64,000 nucleotides of DNA, taken from NCBI GenBank assembly GCA_010015655.1, contig ML976664.1, forward strand, positions 1,010,013-1,074,012. The letters are read 5' to 3'. Below, piece after piece: positions 21,390 through 33,645 of this stretch. How positions within the stretch are numbered: the stretch's first letter is position 1; each line of letters starts with the position of its first letter. The DNA comes from Bimuria novae-zelandiae CBS 107.79. Lineage: Eukaryota > Ascomycota > Dothideomycetes > Pleosporales > Didymosphaeriaceae. A model generated the notes under the pieces. It had not been told where the DNA came from and did no database searches. It worked only from the letters and a program-made list of their open reading frames with translations. The position numbers were made by a program, and so were the translations under genes.

Positions 21390-24300
21390 ATGGACGACGA
21401 TATTGACTGGGTGCGATCCAACTTCGCGACGTCCAGCTATGGGACAATCAACCATGAATTTCCTGTCACCGATGCACAACAGTCCCCCCCTTCGGCCCCC
21501 CGGGGATCATTTGCCTCCTTTGTTTGTCATGTCACCAATCTCGAACGCAAATTGCGTATCTCGAATCCCATCGTGCTGGATGATTCGTCGTCTGTCCGAG
21601 CCACCGGCAAGATTCTAGGCCAGGGAAAGACGTTCATGGTGAGACATGCACTGTGGACGAAGGATCCGAATGAGCCTCCTCTCGATGTTGCATTGAAGGA
21701 GGTTATTCCTGAAATACAACCCACAGACGGCACGTCTCGGTAAGGCTTATTAAACAATGCAAGTTTGCAACTTCTCACTCGCATAGCCCTGGATCCAATA
21801 GTATGAACAGGCCACAGGTCGACTGGAAGGAGATTCTCTTTGAAATACGAGCTCTGCTCCATGAGCCTATACGTTATCATCCAAATATCATCCGGCTACT
21901 TGGAATTCAATGGGGTCTTTCGCCAATCTCAGAGTCGACATTCCCGGTGTTGATTATGGAGTACGCATCCCTCGGAACGCTACAGTCTCTACAGTCTTCA
22001 CCCACTCCGTTACCCTTGACAGTAAAACAAAAATTATGCTATGATGTTGGCCGTGGCCTATCTGCACTTCACGCAAGTGGTATAGTGCATGGCGACATGA
22101 AGCATGAGAATGTGCTCATCTTTCCTTACAAGGTCCCTAGCAATCCTCGAGATTTGACGGCAGCGAGTTCAGTATCAAAAATATTATACACCGCAAAGCT
22201 TGCAGACTTCGGAGGCACTGTCATGGATATGATGCCCGACGAAGTCCGAAAATTGGATACAGGGACGTGGCCTTTTGAAGCACCCGAAGTAGCCGGTGGC
22301 CGTCTATTGACAAGAGATGGGATGATGCTCACGGATGTTTATTCTTTCGGACTGCTTGTTTGGCGGGCATTTGAAGACGGTAATGGCTTCGTGTCTTTGC
22401 CAGGTGCTGCACAAAGTGCGCCGGACGAAGACAAACGCAGCCTCAGCGCACTCAAAGCGACTGAACAGCTTGTTCACACCGCCGTCAGGAATATCCAGCA
22501 CTATGCTACCACTCATGGGGTTCCCCATATATTTGTGGACCTCTTCACATATATTATTCTTCATACCGTAAGATTGGATCCACAGGAACGGAATCTGGTC
22601 AAAGCGCAAGCAGCACTGAGAGGTATCAAGTAAGTGGACCTGTGGCTCAGCAGTTACTTTGCTAAGATGACGTAGGATTGGTAACATAAGAGCGTATCTA
22701 GAATTTGTAAGAGAGAAAAATGACGAACGTGCCACTACCGAGGCTCGTGCTGCTCCCGTATGTTGTGTTACGCCTCCCCAATCTGTAGCTAAATCAGACA
22801 GGGCGCCCACGGTATTACACGGGACACTCTCCAGTTCTTTCTCGGTCAATCCGGTGAAGACGCCGATCTGCAAGACAATTTGTATGGTGCCCGCAAGCAT
22901 GACCTTGCCTCCACTGACCCTTAGACAGGCCTGGTTTTCGACCTCATCTTGATCAGCCGAACGCCGAAGAGTTCACTTTCGAGCCTGCGAAGCTGAAGAA
23001 CGTGTTGACATGGGACCAGCAACAGCAAATGCTCGATGAGCTGAAACGTGCCGCCACAGATACGTGGGGGTTTGTTTCTCCCCTCCTGGAGTTGAAAAAG
23101 ACGGTAGCTGCATTCTATGTTTTTCAATGCTACCTCCTCGAGTTTGGCACGACCTTTGATAGCGAAGAGGCTGTGCAGTGGCTGCTGAAAGCTTCATCGG
23201 ATGATGACAGCCATGAAGATGAGGACTATTTCGCCCAAGCCTGGATCTGGCGCATTTCGCGTGCATTCGCAGCCAGCGTGGACATATCGAAACAAAGACT
23301 GGAAACGCTTCTTCAGCTTTCTGTCATGCGTGGACACCGGACTAGCCTGCAAGATATTCACGAACTCGCTTCCGTCGGACCTAATATAGATCGTCAACAA
23401 TGGTGGGGCACATATTTGCGGGCTCGAAAATTCCTGATGTCGCAGATGGGAGCTGTTGGGATGGGCTACTTCTTCTCGTCCCATCTGACTCCACCGTGGA
23501 ATACGTTGGACCTCAGTGACCTGGCTTCTCTGGACACGACAATCCGTGCCCGCTTAGGCGACAGCTATCGGTCATGCCTTCGATCTTTCTCCTCTCAACC
23601 GGCAGAAACTTCATCCCAAGTTAGACAAGACAGGACGAAGACCCCATTCGACCGAATTTATATCAACAGGAGGGGCCACGGACCGTTGCATTACGCTTCC
23701 GCGGCGGGCAATGCGGCGGCTTTGCAACACCTCCTAATCACCTACGAGTGCGATCTAGATCTTCCTAACCAACATGTGGATGAGACTCCTCTTCTGTGCG
23801 CCTGCGCCGGCGGCCAGCTTGAGTGTGCTATGTTCCTCTTGGACAACGGCGCGGATCCAAACGGCTACCGCTTCAGCCAAGAAGGCCCTCTGCACTGGCT
23901 GTCCAGCTTCGTGCCTGGCGAAATGGAAACAATAGCCAGAAGGCTTGTCGCAGCAGGCGCCGACCTCGAGCTGCGCTCGAACGGAATGCGTCACGATGTG
24001 CGCGGCATTCGAGCAGACTGGGAGCACATCTTTGAAATCCGTACAACGCCCCTCGGTCGCGCCGTCTTGATGAACAACCTGGATGCTGTCAAGGTACTAT
24101 TACAATTGGGCGCAAATCCATTGACGAAGAGCGCCGTCAAGCACCGTGGTGAATGGGAGGGCATGGAAAATATGTCCAAAATGATTGACGTCGTGTCGCC
24201 TTTCGAGCTCGCTTCTATTCTAACGTACCCAGAAATTCTCGCCGCTTTTATCACGCACATTGACGTTGGTGCAAGCTCACCCAGTGTGAAGCTTCTAGAT

Positions 24301-25752
24301 GAGGTCGGTATGCTGGGCCTTGCTCGAAGCCAAAGGATTACCCATACGGATCCACTTTCACTCCAGAGCCGTCTCGTGCGCTGCGGCAGCCATTATAAGC
24401 AGAATTTAAAGGCCACGTTGCTTTTATTGTATGCAAGGGCTCTGCCCTTCAACGGCGGTATGGCCTCGGAAGAAATTCAGAAAGAGAGAAGCAAACTCCT
24501 CTGCCGGGAAGTCTCATTGGGTAACGTTGATGTTGTTAAAACCCTCCTCGAGCTCAGATACCACGTCGATGGGACGCAGTACCATCGTCCGATTGCGGAG
24601 GCAGTCAAATTGAATCATGACGCTCTATTCGACTTGCTAAACAGCTACCAGGCTGACCTTTCAGTTACCCGAATGACGCCTACTGGGGCGATTTCGCTGC
24701 TTCATGTCTGCGCGTCGCGGCCTCGCCAGTCACGGCCTGGAAGACACATTGCGGATGCTCTCATCGCCGCAAGAGTACCTCTTGAGAGCGCAGATCCGCG
24801 GAGTAGATCACCTCTCGCACTGGCAATACTGAACCAAAACTTCGATATCGCTTGCGCATTAGTCGAGGCCGGCGCTAATGTTGACACCCTCTATCCCCTG
24901 CGGGCTTCTGATTTACACGGGCCTGATACAAAGCACACCACTGTACTCGTGGAGGTCCTATCCCAACATACGATGCGTACCCTTGAGTCGCTCAAGTTCC
25001 TGTTCGAGAGACGAGATGGCGGCCCGAGACAACGGCCAGCATTCCATATTGACCCTGCGAACAAGTTTTCCATCCTCCACCTACTAGCTGGCAGTCCGAA
25101 TTTCACCCAGATCGCTCAGATCACGCCAAAGATTCTAAACTTGTGCTTGGACACATATAACGAGGCAGAGTTTGTTGACTATAGGCATCCACTACTTGGC
25201 TCTGCACTTTTTTATGCTGCGGCCAATGGACACAAAGCAATGGTGGAGCGGCTACTGGAACATGGGGCGGATAAGAGTGTTGGTGCAGGGCCGGTGATGC
25301 GGGATTCTGTCCAGGCGCTGCTTCGCCCTCAGCCATCTTGGACACCTCTATGGGCAGCCATTTTGAGACTTGATGAAGAGTTTCGAAAGGGAGAGCTTCT
25401 TCCTCTCCAAATTGATCCATTCGCGTGGATTCATTCTGTCACGGTACAGAATTTGGAGAAGTGCATAGCATTACTTTCCACGGACAGCGACGATGCCCTT
25501 GCGAATCAGGCCGTCGATAAGCTTCGACAGAAAAAGATCTCACTGGAAGAAAATGAGCGCAGTTGGCGGGCTCAAACAGCGAGAGAAAGCCGAGAGTTCG
25601 TAGCAAGGGAGGCCGAGCGACCGTTGGACCTTGGTATTCTCTCCGGATCGGGAGGTAATGATGAGATAAGGATTCGGGAAATCTGTCAGGAGCCTGAGGT
25701 TGACTGGAGAACGGATCAACTCGAGCAAATTCTCGGCAATCTGCGCTTGTGA
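21390..25752 (+). CDS. Protein kinase fused to ankyrin repeats
   Basis: Five exons (21390-21739, 21787-22629, 22676-22757, 22798-22853, 22929-25752) keep frame and give about 1384 residues. The ATG at 21297 is an alternative start. The kinase domain has a glycine loop (GKILGQGKTFMV), the VAIK-type lysine (VALKEV), an active-type catalytic loop HGDMKHENVLI, DFG in LADFGGT, a PFEAPEV motif and DVYSFGLLVW, so catalysis looks possible. The long last exon contains about eight ankyrin-type repeats in two blocks (for example GPLHYASAAGNAAALQHLL, TPLLCACAGGQLECAMFLL, SPLALAILNQNFDIACALV, ALFYAAANGHKAMVERLL). The 40-bp intron 22758-22797 and intron 22854-22928 are the least certain; without them the kinase and ankyrin frames do not join. 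Likely a cytosolic sensor kinase; its target may be the divergent HeLo-pseudokinase. Confidence 0.8.
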
Positions 25753-26003
25753 TTATTCGCTACTGCACTTACCCATCAAAAACCAACCTGTCATAGCCCT
25801 TATATGGTCTGTGCGGATTCTTTGAAAGTAGGTTCCCCGACAACTTCAGCGATACCACCTCGCGTCTGTGGCTACCAACCTCTCTTTATTGCTCTATTAG
25901 ATATACCACGCGTCTGCTGCAGACCCCGAAACTCCCGCGCCCACATCCACCAATGTCGCATTCACTTTCGAACAACCTCTAAAGCAAGATAGCTCTGAAT
26001 ACA

Positions 26004-26976
26004 ATGCCGCGCTCAAATTCCACCGTCCGAAGTGACGCTCTCGCCCCGCTCAATGTGATCGTTAGTACCGAGGAAACACAGAGGCAGGTATCCAAACACC
26101 TTACTTAATAGCCTTGATCATTGTCGGGATAACATCTGGATCAGTAGTCCTACCGTGCAGGTCGCTGTTGGTGATGAATACATCGGCAAACCTTCTCGAA
26201 TTTTCGGCGTGCCTCGCGATCTTATCACTGCCCGTTCCGAGTTTTTCAGGAACGCTCTAAACAGTCGCTGGGTGGAATCCAATGAGAACATGGTGACGTT
26301 GCCTGCAAACGACCTGGAATTGTTCCAGAAGTACTTGCACGTTGTATATCTGAACACCGCACCCGTAGGCGAGGATGTCGACGTACATACCGTCAAAAAT
26401 GGCAATGACGGAAGTAGAAAGCGAGTGAAGCGTTCCGCCAAAGAGATCGATCGTCTTGTGTCTTGCAGTTTTGCGCGCGAGTTCGATACTATCATCGATC
26501 TTTACATTCTTTCTGATCATCTTTAATATATCTGCTCAAAGAACTTGCTCATCACTGCGGCCATCGAAGCCACTGAGTGCAAGCGAGAGGACGGTGGGCA
26601 ACACTTCCCATGAGAGAGCAGGGTCCGTAATGTATACGAGCATATTACGACGAACAATCCCATGAGAAGGCTATTAGTCGAAATGTACGCACACTCAGCC
26701 CACGCCGGCTGGGTGAAGACGTTCAGGACGCTGGAACACCAATCGCGGGAGCTCCTCGAGCTCGACCGCGAGATCATGTATGACATCGTAGTGGCTCTGC
26801 TGGACAAGCGCGACGCGCCAAATTGCCCCATCGTCGCCACCGATTACCACGAATCTTTAATGGAGTCACGGGATATTCGGCAGAGGACACTCAAACGGAC
26901 GACGGCAGTGATCGCCCCTCTTAGTGCCCTCTTACGTAGGAGCGGATCTCCTTCAGGTAAAATATCCTGCCGGTGA
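26004..26976 (+). pseudogene. BTB/POZ-domain protein with two in-frame stops
   Basis: From 26148 the frame reads a typical fungal BTB domain: VQVAVGDEYIGKPSRIFGV, LITARSEFFRNAL, WVESNENMVTLP, LFQKYLHVVYL, then FDTIIDLYILSDHL. At 26524-26526 a TAA stop follows. The same frame continues with family-like sequence (SKNLLITAAIEAT), a TGA stop at 26611-26613, and then YEHITTNNPMRRLLVEMYAH to 26976. Both stops are one C-to-T change from a sense codon (CAA, CGA). A small upstream exon from ATG 26004 with an intron from 26088 is suggestive, but its phase does not match the acceptor at 26147, so the N-terminus is unresolved. BTB domains mediate dimerisation and cullin-3 or transcription-factor interactions; this copy is probably inactive. 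Confidence 0.72.
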
Positions 26977-27202
26977 CCCTTCTAGCATCTGCTCACAGAG
27001 CTAATAGGGATATAGCTGGTGTTTCATTCAACTGCTCGTCTGGCCCTTCGACGATGTAGATAGCAACGAAGCGGGGAGAACATGGCAAATAGTGAACGCG
27101 CTTTGGCCCGGATATTTCCAACAGCCCTCTTACTTCACAACAAGTTTGATCACGGGTGCTTCCAAATAGTTGTCGTGGTATTTGAATTTAATTTTTTTTT
27201 TT

Positions 27203-28504
27203 TCAAACTTCCTCGTGCGCTATCGAAGAGCCGACTTTATTTCTCCTTCCGCTTTCTTCTAAGAAGCCCGCCCACTGTGCAGTCAAATAGTTATGTCTTT
27301 CTTCCACATGTATTGTGGGTAGCTGAGCGAACTTCGCTTCCATCAATGCCGGCTCTGATCGCTGGACGAATGAGGGTAACGTCAACGCAGGCTCTAGTCT
27401 CCCGCCTTGCACGAAACTCGCGAGGCTCTCATCGGCGCTCGAACTCGGCGAGTGCTTTTTAGCAGATGTGCTACCGCCTGTGCTGGTCCACTTCTGTATC
27501 GAAAGCACGCTGGAAAGCTTCGTCATAAAAGCCGACTCGCTGATTCGTCGCATGAGCGGACGGAAGATAGGTAGCGATGCGCATGCGATGCTCATGCCCG
27601 CGTGTATCGTCGTCCACACCTCCGTGTTCGAATACGACGGAACGCGGCTGTTCTTCTTAAACCCAAGGACGACTCTCACTAAGCCGGTGACAATAGTGCT
27701 GCACCCTCGTTAGCACAGGTTTCGCTTCTCAAATCAATTAATGGAAAACTTACAAAGCGCCTAACGCGAAGATACCTAGCACAGTGATCTTCCTCCTCCA
27801 ACTCATCTTCATCCTCACCACCACGCTGACTGGCATCGCCAAAATCATCACATCGAGCACGATTTCGCACGCTCCACTCGCCATCCAGAACAGGTTGTAA
27901 TCGAAGCAATACTGCGGGTCCGCGAAACTGTTGACCCAGCTCCACTTCAACGGGATACAGTTTGTAAACGCGGCGACAGTGCAGCCTATCCACCACCCTA
28001 TGACGAGCGCCGATGCAGCGTAGAGTTGTGCACGGAAGGAATTCGAGACGTTGAAGATACGGTTATACATGAGGAGTATGCCGAGTTTGGTGGTGGAGGA
28101 GATGGTGAAGTACAGAATCGATGTGCCGAACGCGAGCTTGAGGTAGAGTACGTCGTGATCCGTATACACATAGCTTGTGTCGGTGTTTTCCGAAACCCAG
28201 AGGCCGTTCGGTGAGATGCTATTTGCTAATCGAGAATCAGCAATTACTTGAGAAACGAGGAGGGGGAAATATCTGTACCGGTGAGGGTTATTGCGGCGGT
28301 TGCTAATGTGAAGAGAACTGCGGAGAAGATCGCCCAGTCATCTGCCTTCAAGCCCGATTTCGTGAAGATGCGAGTGTAGAACCTGAGACCGGTGGAGACG
28401 ACGGCGAGGGCGATAACGAGCCCGCTCACTGCAAGTGTCGCATTCGACTCGTGAGTTACTTGCTGCTTACGGCGGAAGAGCGTTTGAATGTATATCGGAG
28501 CCAT
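27203..28504 (-). CDS. Rhodopsin-like seven-transmembrane integral membrane protein
   Basis: Exons 28504-28279, 28225-27754 and 27698-27203 (introns 28226-28278 and 27699-27753) join in frame to 397 residues. It has the layout of the fungal rhodopsin-domain (SAT4/PTH11-like) family. Transmembrane segments can be read in order: ATLAVSGLVIALAVVSTGLR, WAIFSAVLFTLATAAITL, LAFGTSILYFTISSTTKLG, LYAASALVIGWWIGCTVAAF, YNLFWMASGACEIVLDVMIL, ITVLGIFALGAL and a last one around IHAGMSIACASLPIF. The characteristic FxxxR segment after TM1 (LRFYTRIF) and the conserved cysteines in NCIPLKW and PQYCFDY are present. The Ser/Pro-rich tail is cytosolic. No CFEM domain is seen. Ligand unknown. The start at 28504 is the second in-frame Met; 28531 is an alternative. 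Confidence 0.85.
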
Positions 28505-29041
28505 TCTTCCTTGCACGATATTCTCCTCCACAGACTATCGGATACCAGAACTGCGGGAGAACAATGTCAATCGCGACAAGGGCTTCCATCGTGGGGTTAT
28601 GCGACATTTTAAACATAAGCGCCAGGATGGGCAAGGCTTCCACGGGATTGTAGAGGTCTGCAGTAGGATGACCACATGAGGCGGAGTCTCGTGGGGCACC
28701 ATGGGTAGGAGAGTTAATTGGACATAGTATCGCCGTTGTACATGCATGTACTACATGTAGGTAAACAGACGAATGGAACAATGGTTTCACAGATGGGACT
28801 ATACTAAAGTGGGTTTGGCCGGTCGGGCTTGCAAAGTGTTGTGCATGCTTTTAGCCGTTACAGGAAGGTCGACGTGCACCAACATTTCGCATATTAAGCT
28901 CGTTGGCGGTGTACGAGAGCATTAAATCACTGCTATCGAGCTGTACATTGTTTCGTGAAACTCGTCAGCCTCGTAATGATGCACAAGGCTGTGAGAACGG
29001 TTATTGTGGGACTGGATATTTTTAGAACCACTCGACCCGAA
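28505..29041. other. Intergenic region up to the transposon stack
   Basis: No gene is supported. This is normal-composition sequence ending at the TA target site 29042-29043. It includes the likely promoter of the minus-strand 7TM gene. Confidence 0.5.
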
Positions 29042-29043
29042 TA

Positions 29044-31128
29044 ACATGTCCGTGCGCGTGATGCGCGGGCAACACCAAAACACCCTCAACTTCAACACGC
29101 GACAACTCCACCAATATAAATCTAATTTAAGCTACGATTAATAATATTAAATTGTTAAAGCTAGGTAAAACTTTCTCGTACACAAAAACTACTACTAAAT
29201 ATGGTGTTATATGGTCTACATTAATCCGAAGGCATAGAGGAATAACGCGCCCTACATAAGTCAAGAACTCTAGCTAGCAAAAGCTTACCCTATAGCAAGA
29301 GGAGGAGCTTGTACGATATATTAAAAGACTTACAGAGAGACATATACCTCCTACTAGAGAGATAATACGGAACTTTGCCTTAATAATAGCAAAGGAGCTA
29401 GTTAGCGAGAGCTAGGTTACCCACTTTATTAACCGACACAGCATTTATCTTATCTCGTAATAGACTGTTGGGATAGACAGCAATCGCCACAACGCTAATT
29501 TAGTAGATAAATATCGCCTTTATTTTAACCTTCTATATAGCAAGATAGATTAATATCGCATAGATCCTCGTCATATCTATAATATAGATAAAAAAGGCGT
29601 CCTAATTGGTATTATTAGTAGATTAAAGAGAATATTTAGCAGACGAATATGGGAGAAGAAGGAGGTTAGAGTATTACTCTAAGATGGTAATCGCGCATAG
29701 ATCACGCTCCTGGCATGTATCTGCGCTGATGGATCAGCTCTACCGCCAAGCCTTATCTATGAGGCTGCCAACAAGGGCATCCAATTAAGCTGGGTAGAGG
29801 ATATCAAGGCAGAATATTATAAAGTCTTTATTACCTTATTATCCTCTGGCTGGACAAACAACGATATTAGACTTGCCTGGCTTGAGCAGGTGTTTAATCG
29901 CTGTATAAAAGAGAAGGCTCGACGATTATATTAACTTTTAATCCTAAATAGCCATGGCTCTTACATTACTATAGACTTTATTAACTACTATAATTAGAAT
30001 AAGATCCTGCTTGCTATTCTGCCTCCTTATTTAACTTATACGCTTTAGCTACTTAACGTTACGATGTTTAAGCCTCTATTAACAGCCTACTTAGTAGAGC
30101 TATTAAATTACCTTTATAGAAGCTAGGGCTTAGCTTCTATCACTAAAGGCAACTTCTTCCCACTATTCTAGAATGCATAGAAGGCCTCCTTTAAGGAATT
30201 AACTATCTTTAGCTCTTTTAGAGCCATAGGCATATCGCCACCTAATCCTAATTTTATCCTTAATAGGTTCACCCAGGATTAAGAATTAGGCGATAACTCC
30301 TTATTAGGGCTTAGTAATCATGACTAGAGAAAGATAGATAGGCTTATATAATTAGTAGTAAAGGAATAAGGTAGTTAAGATATAAAAAAGCTTCGTTAAT
30401 CACTCTACTATCTATCTGTTAAAAATGAGCTACTTAAGCATGACAACGATAGGCTTAGGCAGGCGCTATCTATTAAGAAAAAGCGTAAGAAGAAGGGCAA
30501 AACTTTAGACCTTTAATAGCGCTAGGAGTATTATAGTAGGGCTATCTTATAGTTACTAAGGAAAGTAAGGGAGGCACGTTATTATTAATTAATTAAAAAG
30601 CAGAAAGATAAGTAGTAGTAGCTTTAAAAAGTAAAAATAGCAGAGCTAAAGAAGGTAGCTAAGCTATATAAGGAGAAAATGTAGCAGGAAAAGCGTGCTG
30701 CGCGAGAGGCAGCTAAGAAGGCGAAGGAGAAGGAGAGGGCTAAAAAGGCTACTTAGCGCGCTGCCTAGAAGTCTGCCCGCGACGCTGAAAAAGCTCTACA
30801 AGTATCCCAAAAGGGTAAGAGAAAGGCCTCTCAGCCATCTCTACAGAGCAGAAAGCGTCAGAAACGTGGTGTGGATGCTGCAGATATTGGGGAGGCCTCA
30901 GAGGGCGCATCTACTGCCCCGAGCAAATCTACACGCAGCGGCCGCGACGTCAAGCTTCCAGATAGATTTAAATAGTGCAAATGAATCGTAGCTATCAAAT
31001 TACTACCCTGCAAGAAAAATCTCGTAATAATATTAATCGTGGGTGGTGCTGTAGCCTTATTTTCAATAAAGCGTTTTTAGTGTTGCCCGCGCATCACGCG
31101 AATCCGCGCATCACGCGCACGGACACGT
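29044..31128 (+). mobile_element. Fot1/pogo-like DNA transposon, family A, full length, RIP-mutated
   Basis: It is 2085 bp, flanked by TA at 29042-29043 and 31129-31130. Inverted ends start AC(A/G)TGTCCGTGCGCGTGAT. The right end has a tandem repeat of the cgcgtgatgcgcgg unit that the left end lacks. On the + strand the transposase can still be read through many stops: an N-terminal helix-turn-helix region, RHSIYLIS, LVDKYRLYFN, the catalytic-domain strings ITLLACICADGSALPPSLIYEA and GWTNNDI (N-terminal part of the DDE domain), and a Lys/Arg-rich C-terminal tail ending in STRSGRDVKLPDRFK. Stops are mostly TAA/TAG from C-to-T change, so it is inactive. The same family is present at 33646-36660. 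Confidence 0.9.
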
Positions 31129-31130
31129 TA

Positions 31131-33250
31131 CTGTGCTAACGCGCGTGCCGCCCCGGTTCGCGTGCCGCCCCACTAATAACATGCCCATCACTACAAAGAT
31201 GAGGCTGCAGAGAGCCACAAAATAGCTATTATTACGAGATTTTTTAGTGGAGAGACTTGTAATATGCTCGCGATTGCTATTTACTACTTATATTTGCTTA
31301 GGAGAGTGATTGTGCGGCCGCGAGAGTCGACTTTTGGTAGGGCGGCTAGTGCAGCTTCTAGGGACTCCTCTAGAGCTACACTACCACTAGCGCGTCTCTT
31401 AGGCTTAGACTTTAAAGGAGGACCTCTTAAGGCTTTATACTTACCCTTTTATAAAGTTTAAAATACTTTCTTTATATTTTAAGCTACTCTTTTTGCCTCG
31501 CGCGCGGCCTCCTGTTTAGCCTTTATCTAATCTCTCTCTACTTTAGCTCTCTTTCTCTCTATACGCTTCTCCTCCTTCTCTTTCTCTTTAAGTAGCTTAG
31601 CAGACTTCTAAAGTTCCTTCTAATTAGCTTTTATAAGCTCCTTTTTATATTAAAATTCTTTATTTACTCTCTCGCGTGCACGTGCCTCTCTAATCTTATA
31701 AAGAGACTAGAGTACTATACTACTATAGTACTCCTGCCTCTGCTATAAATTAAGAGGTCTACTACGCTTCTTATAACGCTTCTTAGTGTTAAGAGCGACG
31801 CTTAAGCCCTTGTTTTTATATTAAAGTAGTTAATTTTATGCTTAGAGATAGTAGAGTGTTTAAAAAAGCGCCTTTAACTCCTTAGCAGTAATATCCTCTA
31901 CTATAAACTATATAAGATGGTTTAAACAACTCTATTTAGCCTCTCTAAGAGCCTCTAGAGCTGCTTTATCTAGCTCCTCTTAATTATTAGCAAAGCGTTT
32001 AAGTATAACTATACGGTCTTTAGGCTATATACTAGTAGCTTTAAAGGACTTCAGGATAATCTCTATCTTAAAGGAGAACATCTAGGTACTCTAAAATAGT
32101 GGGAAGAAGTCCCCCTTTATAATAGGCACTATCCCTTAGCTCTTTTAGAGGTAATTAATAAGGACCTTAGTGTAAGAGCTAGAGAGAGGTTTAAAGCAAA
32201 TAACGTTAAGTAGCTAAAGCGTATAGGTAGAGTAGGGAGGAAACATAGCTAGTAATATATAGTAAGAGTTACAGTACTTAAGAAACTCTATTGTTAGGTA
32301 ACTATTATAGCTATTAAGTATAAGGAGACGCTAGTCTCTCCCTTAGCGCGCTTTCTACTTTATATAGTAGTTAAAAACCTGCTCTAACTACGCTAAACTA
32401 GTGTTATTATTTATCTAGCCTAATAGAGTTAAGCTAATAAAGACGTCGTGCTTGCTAGCTTTAATACTAGCTACCTAAGTTAACTATAGTAACCTAGATA
32501 CTCCTAAAAAGAGAAGAGTAGGTAGAAGAGCGCTTCTATTAGCGTAAATAGCTACTAATATAGTTAATTACTTACGTAAGCTATCTTATAGTAAATCTTT
32601 TATCTCTTCTCTCTCTTAAGCTACTTAACTAAAGACGCGTTTAGAGCGTCTTATAACGCTAATTAAGAAGCCCTTTTTATCCATATTATAGGTATTGCAC
32701 GGTAGTATATTGTACTCTTCTATCTTTAGGTGTAGTAGATCGAAGTACGCCTCGTACTTAGTTTTAAAGTTAGCTTTATGGCGGTTGGAGTCTATTCCTT
32801 TAGTCTATTTATAAATAAGATCTTTACCGTTTCAGTGCAAGAAGCGCGTTACCTAGGCCTAACTTATAGACTTTTTAGTAATTAAGGACGCGTAATTTTA
32901 TATTATCTCTCTTATTAGAGGCAGCCCTTTTAGAGATAGATCTTTAATATATTATATAAGCTTAGCTTCTTAATGTAGATTAAGTTTCTTCTAGGAGGTG
33001 TTTTTAGCTTCCTGTGGGGCTTAATAGCCTTAGTGTCTTTAGGCTAACGTAGATCTCGATACACTATACTACTTGGCGATTGCCCTATACGAAGGTCGTT
33101 CTCCTAGTTTAGCGTATTCGATTGCTCTAAGTGCGGCCTCTATAGCTACTATAATTGTTGAGATGCAACGCGTCAAAGTTAGTGTCTTGTCTAGTGTTCT
33201 GGGGTTAGTGGGGCGGCACGCGAACCAGGGCGGCACGCGCGTCAGCACAG
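31131..33250 (-). mobile_element. Fot1/pogo-like DNA transposon, family C, opposite orientation
   Basis: It is 2120 bp with long inverted ends (ctgtgctaacgcgcgtgccg at the left, its near-perfect complement at the right), each with a doubled cgcgtgccgccc unit. TA flanks it at 31129-31130 and 33251-33252; the left TA is also the right target duplication of the neighbouring element. The minus strand encodes a RIP-damaged transposase: near the right end an HTH start (IIVAIEAALRAIEYAKLGE), and at about 32,690 the catalytic-domain start MDKKGFLISVIRRSKRVF. Inactive. Confidence 0.88.
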
Positions 33251-33645
33251 TATACCCTGCCGAGACAGTCAGTGCGCCGCGACACTAACGCGCCACCCCA
33301 ACACCAGCACCGCAGCCAGCAACATAAGGCTGTAGAGTTTTACATAAAAGCTTTTATCGCGAAATTTTCTAGAGTTAAGATTTTATAGAGCTATAGAAGA
33401 TTGCTAGCTAGTTAAATTATAGATATCTACTTAGTATTCTAATTATTTAGCCACTGCGCGATGCTGGCGCTAATGGCGTAGATATTACTATATTAACGTG
33501 TATAGATGCCGGCGTAGGCTTCTTCCTCTTTATAATTATATAAGTAGCTTTTAAAGCATTCTGGCTTCCCTTTTTAGCAATTTTAAAACGTTTTTAAAGT
33601 TATTGTTAAGCCTTGCGAGCCTGTTGACAGAGGCGTCGCTTAGTA

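Noticed and set aside
28467..28790. Minus-strand open frame overlapping the start of the 7TM gene
   Set aside because: The strand and position suggest a possible upstream exon, but the recognised first transmembrane region already starts just after 28504 and no splice join was convincing.
30695..30991. Basic 98-codon open frame
   Set aside because: It is an alternative frame of the Lys/Arg-rich C-terminal tail of the family-A transposase.
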